From: DASZHA01 sp049644325
Lineage (GTDB): Bacteria > Chloroflexota > Dormibacteria > DASZGP01
Direction: 5' to 3'
NCBI GenBank assembly: GCA_049644325.1
Contig: JBARRR010000048.1
Coordinates: forward strand, 1-13,071
DNA length: 13,071 nt
The position numbers and the translations under genes were made by a program. A model generated the notes under the pieces. The model saw only the letters and a program-made list of their open reading frames with translations, ran no database searches and had not been told where the DNA came from. Below are positions 7,027-13,071 of the stretch, piece after piece (the stretch's first letter is position 1; each line of letters starts with the position of its first letter).

Positions 7027-7965
7027 GTGCTCGACACCGTCCGCCAGCTGATCGGTTTCGCCCGCTTCCTGCCGGCGCGCGCGGCCCACGAGCAAGAGGA
7101 CGCGGCCGCCCTGCGCGAGCTCCAGCAGCGGCCACTGAAGCTGCCCCGGGGGCTGGAGATCGAGTGGCTTGGGGTCGCCGGCTATCGAATCACGTCCCAG
7201 GGCCAGACCCTGGTCATCGATCCGTATTTCTCGCGGGCGCCGCTGGAGAGCCTGCTTCGCGGCCGGCCGGCGCTACCCGACGGCAAGAAGGTTGCGCGTC
7301 ACCTCAAGGCCCCAGGGAAGGTCGTGGGCGTGCTCGTCAGCCACGCCCATTTCGACCACGCTGTGGACGCCCCCGAGGTGGCCCGCCGGCACAACTGCTC
7401 CGCCTACGGCTCACGGTCGCTGGCCAACCTGATGCGCCTCCACGGGCTGGCCAATCAGTCGGTCGAAGTCGAGCCATACCGGCGCTACGAGCTGGGGCCG
7501 TTCGCTGTCACCTTCGTTCCCAGCGCCCACGCCCGCCTCCTGCTCGGGCTGGGCGTCCCCTTCGACGGTGAGCTGATGTGCGAGCACCTCGAGGCGCTCA
7601 CGCCGAGCGCCTACCGTTGCGGCCAGGTATGGGGCATCCACATCGAGGTCGCCGGCATCTCGATCTACCACCAGGGCAGCGCCAACCTGGTCGGCGATGC
7701 CATCCGGCATCGTGGCGTCGACATCCTCCTCGCCGGCGTCACCGGGCGCGGCTACACCCACGACTACTGGAAGCGCCTGCTACCCAAGCTCGAGCCATCG
7801 ACGGTGGTGGTCAGCCACTTCGACGACTTCTTCCGCCCGGTTGACGCCCCCATGGGTTTCGCCACCAACGTCCACCTCGCCGGGGTGCCGGACGAGATCG
7901 CCCGCGTCAGCCGCGACTTCCAGGTCGTGGCCTTGCCCCTGCTGCAGCCCGTAGCCGCGGCCTAG
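7027..7965 (+). CDS. MBL-fold metal-dependent hydrolase (UlaG-like, COG2220 type)
   Basis: A 312-residue metallo-beta-lactamase-fold protein. Seen: the metal-binding motif SHAHFDHA (His106, His108, Asp110, His111), preceded by the strand pair GLEIEWLGVAGYRI and TLVIDPYFS typical of the COG2220 branch (UlaG-like lactonases and relatives). Further candidate ligands are His168 (SAHAR), His215 (YHQGSAN) and His264/Asp266-267 (SHFDDFF). The first 40 residues are an extra, helix-prone N-terminal part without signal-peptide character. The GTG start is preferred because it fits the leaderless -10 spacing; the frame is open further upstream, but that region is antisense to the exchanger gene. Substrate cannot be predicted. 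The stop codon overlaps the stop of the convergent ClpP-like gene. Confidence 0.85.
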   Translation: MLDTVRQLIGFARFLPARAAHEQEDAAALRELQQRPLKLPRGLEIEWLGVAGYRITSQGQTLVIDPYFSRAPLESLLRGRPALPDGKKVARHLKAPGKVVGVLVSHAHFDHAVDAPEVARRHNCSAYGSRSLANLMRLHGLANQSVEVEPYRRYELGPFAVTFVPSAHARLLLGLGVPFDGELMCEHLEALTPSAYRCGQVWGIHIEVAGISIYHQGSANLVGDAIRHRGVDILLAGVTGRGYTHDYWKRLLPKLEPSTVVVSHFDDFFRPVDAPMGFATNVHLAGVPDEIARVSRDFQVVALPLLQPVAAA

Positions 7966-8567
7966 CGCGTGAGAACCGCCCTCCAAGCCTTTGGCGGCTG
8001 CTCCAGCATCTCGTCGACCAGCCCGTACTCGACCGCCTGAGGCGCGGTCAGGAAGCGCCCGCGCTCGAGGTCGCTGCGGACCACGTCCTCCGGCTTGCCG
8101 CTGGCACCGGCGATCAGCTCGACCAATGTCCGCCGCCCCAGGGCCGCCTCCTCGGCGGCCGTGGCCACGTCGCCCGACACATCTGCGGGTGGCATGCGCA
8201 TGACAAAGCGGGAATGGGGCAGGGCGGCGCGTTGGCCTTTCGCCCCAGAGGCCATCAAGAGCACCGCAGCCTCGGCGGCCACCCCGGTGCAGACCGTGGC
8301 CAGCGGGCAGGACACCATCTGCATGGTGTCGTATAGCGACAACGCTGGGTCGAGCGGCGCCGAGGCGCAGTTGACGTAAACGGTGACCGTGGCGGCAGGG
8401 TCGTCGCGCTCCAACAGCAGCAGCTGAGCTACGGCCAGCTGCGCGCTCTCGGCGTCGAGCTCGCCGAGGATGATGATCCGCTCCTTCAGCAGCTGGTCGC
8501 CCTCACCTCGCGGGGTGAAGGACGCGTGACCAAGGACGAACTGCCGATCCGGTGACTCCTCGCTCAC
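7962..8567 (-). CDS. ClpP-family protein lacking the catalytic triad (ClpR-like pseudoprotease)
   Basis: A 201-residue protein with the ClpP fold. Landmarks align through LLKERIIILGELD, AQLLLLERDDPA, SLYDTMQ, LLMASGAKGQRAALPHSR and RFLTAPQAVEYGLVDEML. All catalytic positions differ from active ClpP. The serine of the GxAASM motif is Glu99 (GVAAEAA), the histidine of IHQP is Arg124 (VMRMP), and the aspartate of RDRFL is Gly170 (ERGRFL). The oxyanion-hole segment NSPGGS is replaced by NCASAPL. The reading frame is intact and well conserved otherwise, so this looks like a maintained non-proteolytic subunit, not a decaying gene. Known parallels are the ClpR subunits of cyanobacteria and plastids, which assemble with active ClpP. 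GTG start, with TAGGGT 8 bases upstream (probably leaderless). No clpX or second clpP is nearby. Confidence 0.88.
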   Translation of the reverse strand: MSEESPDRQFVLGHASFTPRGEGDQLLKERIIILGELDAESAQLAVAQLLLLERDDPAATVTVYVNCASAPLDPALSLYDTMQMVSCPLATVCTGVAAEAAVLLMASGAKGQRAALPHSRFVMRMPPADVSGDVATAAEEAALGRRTLVELIAGASGKPEDVVRSDLERGRFLTAPQAVEYGLVDEMLEQPPKAWRAVLTR

Positions 8568-8575
8568 GGGGAATA

Positions 8576-8581
8576 ACCCTA
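8576..8581 (-). promoter_or_regulatory. Putative -10 box (TAGGGT) for the ClpP-like gene
   Basis: On the - strand TAGGGT lies 8 bases before the GTG at 8567, again at leaderless spacing, with no ribosome-binding site between. No convincing -35. Confidence 0.4.
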
Positions 8582-8589
8582 CCCCCGCT

Positions 8590-8595
8590 TACGAT
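8590..8595 (+). promoter_or_regulatory. Putative -10 box (TACGAT) for the exporter gene
   Basis: TACGAT lies about 48 bases before the TTG start of the drug exporter, predicting a leader of about 40 bases that carries a good ribosome-binding site. It lies back to back with the putative -10 of the ClpP-like gene, 8 bases apart. No -35 recognised. Confidence 0.35.
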
Positions 8596-8631
8596 TGCCA
8601 CCACCAGCGCCTTCACCTGGAGGGCGCGAGC

Positions 8632-8638
8632 GGAGGAG
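8632..8638 (+). promoter_or_regulatory. Strong ribosome-binding site (GGAGGAG) fixing a TTG start
   Basis: GGAGGAG ends 4 bases before TTG at 8643. It decides the exporter start in favour of this TTG over another TTG at 8595, which has no such site and would add 16 Pro/Arg-rich residues. Confidence 0.65.
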
Positions 8639-8642
8639 ATCG

Positions 8643-10376
8643 TTGGCCGACGCCGTCACAGAGGCCCCACCTAGCCCGGTGCCGACCGTCGACACCCGTC
8701 CCCACGGCAATCCATTCGTAGCCCTCGCCATCGTCCTCGTGGCGGCGTTCATGATCCTGCTGGACATCTCAATCGTGAATGTCGCCATCCCCTCGATCCA
8801 GCGCGACATCCACGCCACCTTCTCACAGGTCCAGTGGGTCATCGCCGGCTACGCCCTGGCCTATGGTGTTCTCCTCATCACCGGCGGCCGGCTGGGCGAC
8901 ATCGTGGGCCGCAAGCGCATGTTCATCCTCGGCGTGGCCGGCTTCACGGTGGCATCCGCCCTCTGCGGCCTGTCTCAGTCGGGGTTGCAGCTGGTCGCCT
9001 TCCGCGTCTTGCAGGGGCTAATGGCGTCGATGATGTACCCCCAGATCTTCTCGATCATCACCATTGCCTTCCCGCCTGTGCGGCGGCCTCTGGCGCTGGG
9101 CATCCTGGGCGGAGTGATCGGGCTGGCCACCATCACCGGCCCTCTGTTGGGCGGGATCCTGATCCAGCTCAACATCGCCAACCTCGACTGGCGGCCCATC
9201 TTCCTGATCAATGTGCCGGTCGGCGCGGGCGCTGTCATCGCCGCCGCGCTGTACCTGCAGGAATCGCGTCCTCCAAAGGCGCCCACGCTCGACATCCCGG
9301 GTGTCCTGATCGCCTCGACCGGGCTGTTCCTGCTCACGTTCCCCTTGGTAGAGGGCCGCGACGCGGGATGGCCGTGGTGGGCCTACGCGATGCTGGCCGG
9401 GTCGGTGGTGGTGATGATTGGCTTCTTCGTCTACGAACGGCGCAGGGAGGCCCAGGGCAAGGACCCGCTCATGGTCTCGCGCCTGTTCCACCACCGTAGC
9501 TTCGTAGTTGGCCTGCTGGTCTTCCTGGTGTTCTTCTCCGGCCTACCCGCGACGTTCCTGACGCTCTCCCTCTTTCTTCAGATCGGCCTTGGCTTCTCCG
9601 CGCTCAAGTCCGGGCTGACTCTGATCCCCTTCGCGGTGGGCAGTGGGCTGTTCTCCGGACTCTCGATCCGGCTGGTGCCACGGTTGGGGCGCAAGGTCCT
9701 CAACGCCGGTGCGGCCCTCGCGTCACTGGGCATCCTCGGCACCATCTTCACCATCCACCAGGTCGGCCCCGGTCTCAACGGCACTGAGCTGATCCCGGCG
9801 CTGTTCGTCGCCGGCGCCGGTCTGGGGCTGATGGTGGCACCCTCACTCAACTTCATCATCGCCGCCATCGAGCCGCGAGACATCGGCTCGGCATCAGGGG
9901 TTCTCACCACCGTGCAGCAGGTCGGCGCCGCGCTCGGGATCGCCATCATCGGTGTCATCTACTTCGGCCTGCTCAGTAGCAATGCCGACAGCATCGCCGA
10001 CGGCCTCAGCCAGCAGATGGCCCAAGACCTCCAGCAGAAGGGGGTGCCGGCGCCCATCGCCAGCCAGGTTGGCAACGGCTTCAAAGCCTGTTTCAAGGAC
10101 CGGGCCAAGGAGAGCGACCCCACAGTCGTTCCCAGCAGCTGCCAACCACCCCAGGCCGCGCCCCCTGGGGCTACCCAGGCGCCGCCCCAGGTCGGCCAGG
10201 TCATCCAGGCCACCATCGCCGACTACGCCAACCGTGGTCGCGCCCAGGACTTCACCGACACCATCCAGCGTTCGCTGCTCTACAACGCCGGCGTCTTCGC
10301 GTTGACGTTCGTCCTGCTGTTCTTCCTGCCCTCACCCAAACGGCCGCCGCCCTTGACCGCGGCTGCCGGACACTGA
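8643..10376 (+). CDS. MFS multidrug exporter, DHA2 family (EmrB/QacA type, 14 TM helices)
   Basis: A 577-residue drug:proton antiporter of the major facilitator superfamily. Seen: a cytoplasmic N-terminus (1-25); TM1 with motif D1, LLDISIVNVAIP (39-50), typical of 14-helix exporters; motif A GGRLGDIVGRKRM (81-93) between TM2 and TM3; a motif C-like LGILGGVIGLATITGPLLGG in TM5, the hallmark of antiporters; and NLDWRPIFLINVPVG just after it. Length and helix number fit DHA2. A large outside loop before the last helix (about residues 445-550) carries two Cys and a Pro/Gln-rich stretch, longer than usual. TTG start chosen from the GGAGGAG site. The substrate is unknown and no regulator gene is adjacent. 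It is divergent from the ClpP-like gene and ends before a strong terminator. Confidence 0.92.
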   Translation: MADAVTEAPPSPVPTVDTRPHGNPFVALAIVLVAAFMILLDISIVNVAIPSIQRDIHATFSQVQWVIAGYALAYGVLLITGGRLGDIVGRKRMFILGVAGFTVASALCGLSQSGLQLVAFRVLQGLMASMMYPQIFSIITIAFPPVRRPLALGILGGVIGLATITGPLLGGILIQLNIANLDWRPIFLINVPVGAGAVIAAALYLQESRPPKAPTLDIPGVLIASTGLFLLTFPLVEGRDAGWPWWAYAMLAGSVVVMIGFFVYERRREAQGKDPLMVSRLFHHRSFVVGLLVFLVFFSGLPATFLTLSLFLQIGLGFSALKSGLTLIPFAVGSGLFSGLSIRLVPRLGRKVLNAGAALASLGILGTIFTIHQVGPGLNGTELIPALFVAGAGLGLMVAPSLNFIIAAIEPRDIGSASGVLTTVQQVGAALGIAIIGVIYFGLLSSNADSIADGLSQQMAQDLQQKGVPAPIASQVGNGFKACFKDRAKESDPTVVPSSCQPPQAAPPGATQAPPQVGQVIQATIADYANRGRAQDFTDTIQRSLLYNAGVFALTFVLLFFLPSPKRPPPLTAAAGH

Positions 10377-10407
10377 GCGCCCGCTGGCCTGAAGCGGCGG
10401 ACATAAG

Positions 10408-10444
10408 AAAAGGGACGGAGCCGCAAATGGGCTCCGCCCCTTTT
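10408..10444. terminator. Strong bidirectional intrinsic terminator
   Basis: AAAAGGG, then CGGAGCC (10416-10422), a 7-base loop, GGCTCCG (10430-10436), and CCCTTTT. The stem is about 14 bp with one A-C mismatch, flanked by A4 on the left and T4 on the right, so it can stop transcription both ways. It lies between two convergent genes, the exporter (+) and the repeat surface protein (-). Confidence 0.9.
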
Positions 10445-10466
10445 CCTGAAGGAGTTCCCCTAACCC

Positions 10467-12473
10467 TTAGGAGGTGGCCTCCCCGCGGTCCCGCCGCGAG
10501 CGGGTCAGGGCCAGCGTGACGCCGCCGATCACCAGGAGCGCGAGGCTCAGGAAGCCGGCCTGCGCCATGCCACCCATACCGGTGTTCGGGGCCTTTGCCG
10601 TGACCGCACCCAGGACTCCCTGGGACGGCGCCGGTGAGACGGTCGTGGTGGTTCCGCTGCTGCCACCACTGTGGTTCTTGGCGACGTAGAGGATCGCCGT
10701 GCCTGTACCGCCGTTGGGGACGGTGACGGTCACGTGGTTGGTGCCGTCGGTCCCGTTGCAGGCGATCCAGTGGTATCCGGCCGGGAGGCCGCCGGCGACA
10801 TCGTAGGCGCCGGTGGGAACCGTGGTCGGACTAAGCGGGTTGGCAGAGGCGCCGATGGTGGCCGGGCCGCTGGCGGCGAGAGTGCCACCGGGGACCTCGG
10901 TCGTGGTCGCGCCACTGGTGCAGTCGTAGATGTGGCCGGCCAGCTGGCCCTCATCGCGGGCGACGTAGAAGATGCCCACGCCGTGCCCGTTGACGGGTAC
11001 CGTCACCGACTCGGTGGCGGCGTTGGCGCTACCGCTGCTGTTCCCGCCACAGGTGTAGACGAAGTGGTAGCTGGCGGGGTTGGCGGCGCTGACCGTGTAG
11101 GCGCCGGTGTCGACCACGGTCGGGCTCAGCGGGTTGGCCTGCTGGGCAACGGTGCTTGGACCGCTGGCCGAAACCTTGCCGCCGGGTACTTCGGTGGTCG
11201 TGGCGCTGCCGGTGCTGCAGTCGTAGATGTGAGCGGCCAGGTCACCGGTGTCGCGGGCGACGTAGAACTTGGCCTCACCCACGCCATTGGTCGGAACCGT
11301 GACGCTTTGGGTGCTGCTGTCGCTCACGTCGTTGCAGGCGACGAGGTGATAGCCGGCCGGGGCAACCCCGGTCTCGGTGTACTGACCCGCGATCACGCCG
11401 TAGTTGATGGGGTTGGCAGCCGCCGGCTTGTTGACGGGACCGCTGACGGCGATGGTGCCGCCGGCGATGTCAGAGACCATGTTGGCAGTGCCGCCGGTGC
11501 AGTCGTAGATGTGGCCGACAATCGCGCCGGTGTCGTGGACGACGTAGAACACGCCTACGCCCTTGCCCCCGACGGGCACATGGACGGCATCAGTTGCCGC
11601 CGAGCTCGAACCTGTCGACGTCCCGCCGCATGCGAAGGTGAAGTGGAAGCCCGCGGGAGGCGTGGCCGACTCGGTGTAATCGCCCGCTGGGACGACCGGG
11701 TAGCTGATGGGGTTGGCGGCGGCGGGCTTGGTCGTAGGACCGCTGCTCACCGCGATGGTGCCACCGGCTACGTCGTGACTGACGTCAGCCACGCCCGTGG
11801 TGCAGTCGTAGATGTGGCCCGCGATGGCGCCGGTGCTGGGCACCTGCGTTGGCGGCCCACAGAGCACGTTCTGGGCACTGGTGCCGCTGCCAAGCGAACC
11901 CTTGGCGCCGCTGTAGAGCACCGTGTTCTGGCAGGTGGCGTTGGCCGGCAGGTTGGTGTTCGACATGAACAGGAAGTAGCCGATCATCCCGCCGCTACCG
12001 ACGGGGTGCTCGACAAAGGCCTTGTGGAGCACGTTGGCGTTGAGGGTGAAGGACGCCGGGCTCGAATGGCCACTGCTGTCCACGGTGTAGTCGATGGTCT
12101 GGTAGACGTTGAGATGTCCGCCCTCGTCCTCCAGGAGCTGAAGCTCGTAGTTCCCGGCCACCGGGCTGGAGCCGTTGAAGATAACGTGGTCGGTGATCGA
12201 GGTGGTGCCGGCGGGGAAAATGATCTCTCCCTTGTACGGCTGCTGTGCGATCTCCTTGCCGCTGACGGTGTCGGCGGCCAGGCACTTGCCGCCCGAGACG
12301 AACCCGCCCGGCATGGTGCAGTGCCCGGATCCGAACCAGGCATATGAGTTCTGGGTTCCGAAGATGAACAGCGCCCCGATCGCCTGGGCGGCCACCAGGG
12401 CCACCACGATCAGAGCCACGCGCCAGCGGTTGGATCGCTGATTCGTGTTCTTGACTGAAACCAACTGGGTCAA
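10467..12473 (-). CDS. Sortase-anchored surface protein with four Cys-containing repeats (APNTG signal)
   Basis: A 668-residue exported protein. The TTG at 12473 is chosen because a near-perfect AAGGAGGAG lies 4 bases upstream; an in-frame ATG at 12515 (682 residues) is the alternative. Seen: an N-terminal basic stretch and hydrophobic signal/anchor (about 19-38); a roughly 170-residue domain of unknown type with paired Cys; then four tandem repeats of 94-101 residues (about 216-600). Each repeat begins with (G/A)HIYDC, contains an AGGT-(I/L)-A-SGP-like core and a second Cys (ACGG, ACND, TCGG, ACNG), and ends with FYVARD or a close variant. They look like small Ig-like stalk domains with one disulfide each. 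A Ser/Thr/Pro linker leads to APNTG (628-632), a TM segment (about 637-656) and the basic tail RSRRDR. It shares the PNTG core with the protein at 68-2062, hence likely the same sortase. Ligand unknown. Confidence 0.87.
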   Translation of the reverse strand: MTQLVSVKNTNQRSNRWRVALIVVALVAAQAIGALFIFGTQNSYAWFGSGHCTMPGGFVSGGKCLAADTVSGKEIAQQPYKGEIIFPAGTTSITDHVIFNGSSPVAGNYELQLLEDEGGHLNVYQTIDYTVDSSGHSSPASFTLNANVLHKAFVEHPVGSGGMIGYFLFMSNTNLPANATCQNTVLYSGAKGSLGSGTSAQNVLCGPPTQVPSTGAIAGHIYDCTTGVADVSHDVAGGTIAVSSGPTTKPAAANPISYPVVPAGDYTESATPPAGFHFTFACGGTSTGSSSAATDAVHVPVGGKGVGVFYVVHDTGAIVGHIYDCTGGTANMVSDIAGGTIAVSGPVNKPAAANPINYGVIAGQYTETGVAPAGYHLVACNDVSDSSTQSVTVPTNGVGEAKFYVARDTGDLAAHIYDCSTGSATTTEVPGGKVSASGPSTVAQQANPLSPTVVDTGAYTVSAANPASYHFVYTCGGNSSGSANAATESVTVPVNGHGVGIFYVARDEGQLAGHIYDCTSGATTTEVPGGTLAASGPATIGASANPLSPTTVPTGAYDVAGGLPAGYHWIACNGTDGTNHVTVTVPNGGTGTAILYVAKNHSGGSSGTTTTVSPAPSQGVLGAVTAKAPNTGMGGMAQAGFLSLALLVIGGVTLALTRSRRDRGEATS
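10674..11828 (-). repeat. Four tandem repeats of 282-303 bp inside the surface gene
   Basis: The 17-mer CAGTCGTAGATGTGGCC (coding HIYDC in antisense) begins at 10921, 11500 and 11803, with one variant copy (GTGAGC in place of GTGGCC) at 11218. Spacings are 297, 282 and 303 bases, all multiples of three, so gain or loss of a unit keeps the frame. Other parts of the units have diverged, so this is old duplication, not a recent perfect repeat. Confidence 0.8.
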
Positions 12474-12477
12474 GGGA

Positions 12478-12486
12478 CTCCTCCTT
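12478..12486 (-). promoter_or_regulatory. Ribosome-binding site (AAGGAGGAG) fixing the surface-protein start
   Basis: On the - strand AAGGAGGAG is followed by TCCC and TTG. It matches the anti-Shine-Dalgarno sequence closely at working distance. It argues that translation starts at TTG 12473 and not at the upstream ATG 12515, which has only a GAGGGG at about 7 bases. Confidence 0.6.
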
Positions 12487-12538
12487 ATTCCGAGGAGCCG
12501 ATCCCGCTGTGGCATCGTGGTCCCCTCTGCGCTGGAGC

Positions 12539-12582
12539 TTGTTACTTAGGTGTTACTAGCAATATGACGGATGTGTAACACA
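12539..12582. promoter_or_regulatory. Repeated GTTAC motifs in the divergent intergenic region
   Basis: Three copies of a GTTAC core lie within 44 bases: TTGTTACTTAG (12539-12549), GTGTTACTAG (12550-12559) and an inverted copy within the near-perfect palindrome TGTGTAACACA (12572-12582). The stretch is AT-rich against its surroundings and sits upstream of the surface-protein gene, where its promoter should be. The layout suggests binding sites for a regulator; no -35/-10 pair is convincing. The rest of the 12516-12673 gap holds a G-rich stretch and the promoter of the next gene. Confidence 0.35.
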
Positions 12583-12658
12583 AACCTTGCATACATGGGG
12601 GAGAAAGGGAACCCCACAAACAGGGGGGAACCTGCCACCGAGAGGCCCGACGCTGCCA

Positions 12659-12664
12659 TACAAT
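12659..12664 (+). promoter_or_regulatory. Putative -10 box (TACAAT) for the oxidoreductase gene
   Basis: TACAAT matches five of six positions of TATAAT and lies 9 bases before the ATG at 12674, giving a leader of only a few bases. No ribosome-binding site and no good -35 are visible. Confidence 0.5.
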
Positions 12665-12673
12665 CGGCGAGCG

Positions 12674-13071
12674 ATGAAGGCGTGGGTGGTACGAGCCTGG
12701 GGTGAGCCGGACTCGATGGTGTTCGAGACGGTGGACGATGCTCCCGCCTCTGACGGCCTGGTGCGCGTCAAGGTCGAGGCGTCCGCGATCAACTTCTTCG
12801 ACGCCCTCCTGATCGCCGGCACCTACCAGATGAAGCCGGAGTTCCCCTTCACCCCGGGAGGTGAGGTCGCCGGCACGGTGATCTCGGCGCCATCAGGCTC
12901 CGGTTTCGCGCCTGGCGACCGGGTCATGGCAGGAGCGCTGATGGACGCCATCGGCCACGGCGGCTACGCCGAGGTCGTCGACACCCTGCCGATGATGGTG
13001 CAGAGGGTCCCTGACGGCATGTCCTTCGAGGACGCCGCCGCCTTCAACATCGTTTACCAGACCGGCTACTT
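12674..13071 (+). CDS. Zinc-independent quinone oxidoreductase-like MDR protein (3' end cut by window)
   Basis: The first 132 codons of a medium-chain dehydrogenase/reductase; the gene runs off the window edge. Seen: MKAWVVRAWGEPDSMVFE at the start, then the GroES-like catalytic domain with VRVKVEASAINFFDALLIAG, YQMKPEFPFTPGGEVAGTV, GFAPGDRVMAG, GGYAEVVDTLP and FEDAAAFNIVYQTGY. This order matches NADPH:quinone reductases (QOR family). The Cys/His zinc ligands of alcohol dehydrogenases are absent (INFFD in place of a CGTD-like motif). Family members reduce quinones or enoyl/enone compounds with NADPH; the cofactor-binding Rossmann part lies outside the window. Divergent from the repeat surface protein, with a TACAAT box and nearly no leader. 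Confidence 0.88.
   Translation, partial: MKAWVVRAWGEPDSMVFETVDDAPASDGLVRVKVEASAINFFDALLIAGTYQMKPEFPFTPGGEVAGTVISAPSGSGFAPGDRVMAGALMDAIGHGGYAEVVDTLPMMVQRVPDGMSFEDAAAFNIVYQTGY

Noticed and set aside
10671..12347. Open frame of 558 codons on + antisense to the repeat surface protein
   Set aside because: It is the mirror of a well-supported gene on the other strand. Its Gly/Ala/Asp/Val/Arg-rich composition is typical of antisense reading in GC-rich DNA, and it has no recognisable domain.
1..13071. Mobile elements, CRISPR arrays, phage or defence genes
   Set aside because: No transposase, integrase, terminal inverted repeats, regularly spaced short repeats or known defence domains were seen. The only tandem repeats are within the surface gene and the 11-bp pair at 5468-5489.

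Overview
The window is GC-rich DNA from a bacterium that looks monoderm (single membrane, thick wall). Two secreted proteins end in sortase-type sorting signals and a sortase gene lies beside one of them. Several genes seem to have almost no 5' leader, with a TAnnnT -10 element 6-9 bases before the start codon, and GTG/TTG starts are common. This fits Actinomycetota or a high-GC relative such as Chloroflexota/Dormibacterota. No taxonomic marker is present, so placement is an inference.

Left part (68-5430), all on +: a likely four-gene surface cluster. It holds a secreted wall-anchored protein (VPNTG signal), a class D/E-like sortase, a membrane-anchored protein built of IPT/TIG-like Ig domains whose ATG overlaps the sortase stop (ATGA), and a papain-family cysteine peptidase without a signal peptide. 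A perfect AT-rich 12-bp palindrome lies just before the sortase start.

Middle (5431-5924), no protein gene supported: a cluster of TCCACAG repeats resembling DnaA boxes, a GC-rich stretch with nested inverted repeats that could be a structured RNA, and tRNA-Glu(UUC) on the - strand with a hairpin at its 3' end.

Right part (5925-10376), housekeeping-like: a Ca2+/H+ exchanger (-) divergent from an MBL-fold hydrolase (+). The hydrolase converges on a ClpP-family gene (-), the two stops sharing a CTAG. The ClpP homologue has lost all three catalytic residues and the oxyanion-hole glycines. It is divergent from a DHA2-type drug exporter (+), which ends at a strong bidirectional terminator.

End (10467-13071): a second sortase-type surface protein (-) with an APNTG signal and four Cys-containing repeats of about 98 residues, divergent from a zinc-independent quinone oxidoreductase-like gene (+) cut by the window edge. 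The shared PNTG core makes it likely that the sortase at 2120-2710 anchors both surface proteins. The most unusual item is the catalytically dead ClpP-like protein. No mobile element, CRISPR array or known defence system was seen.
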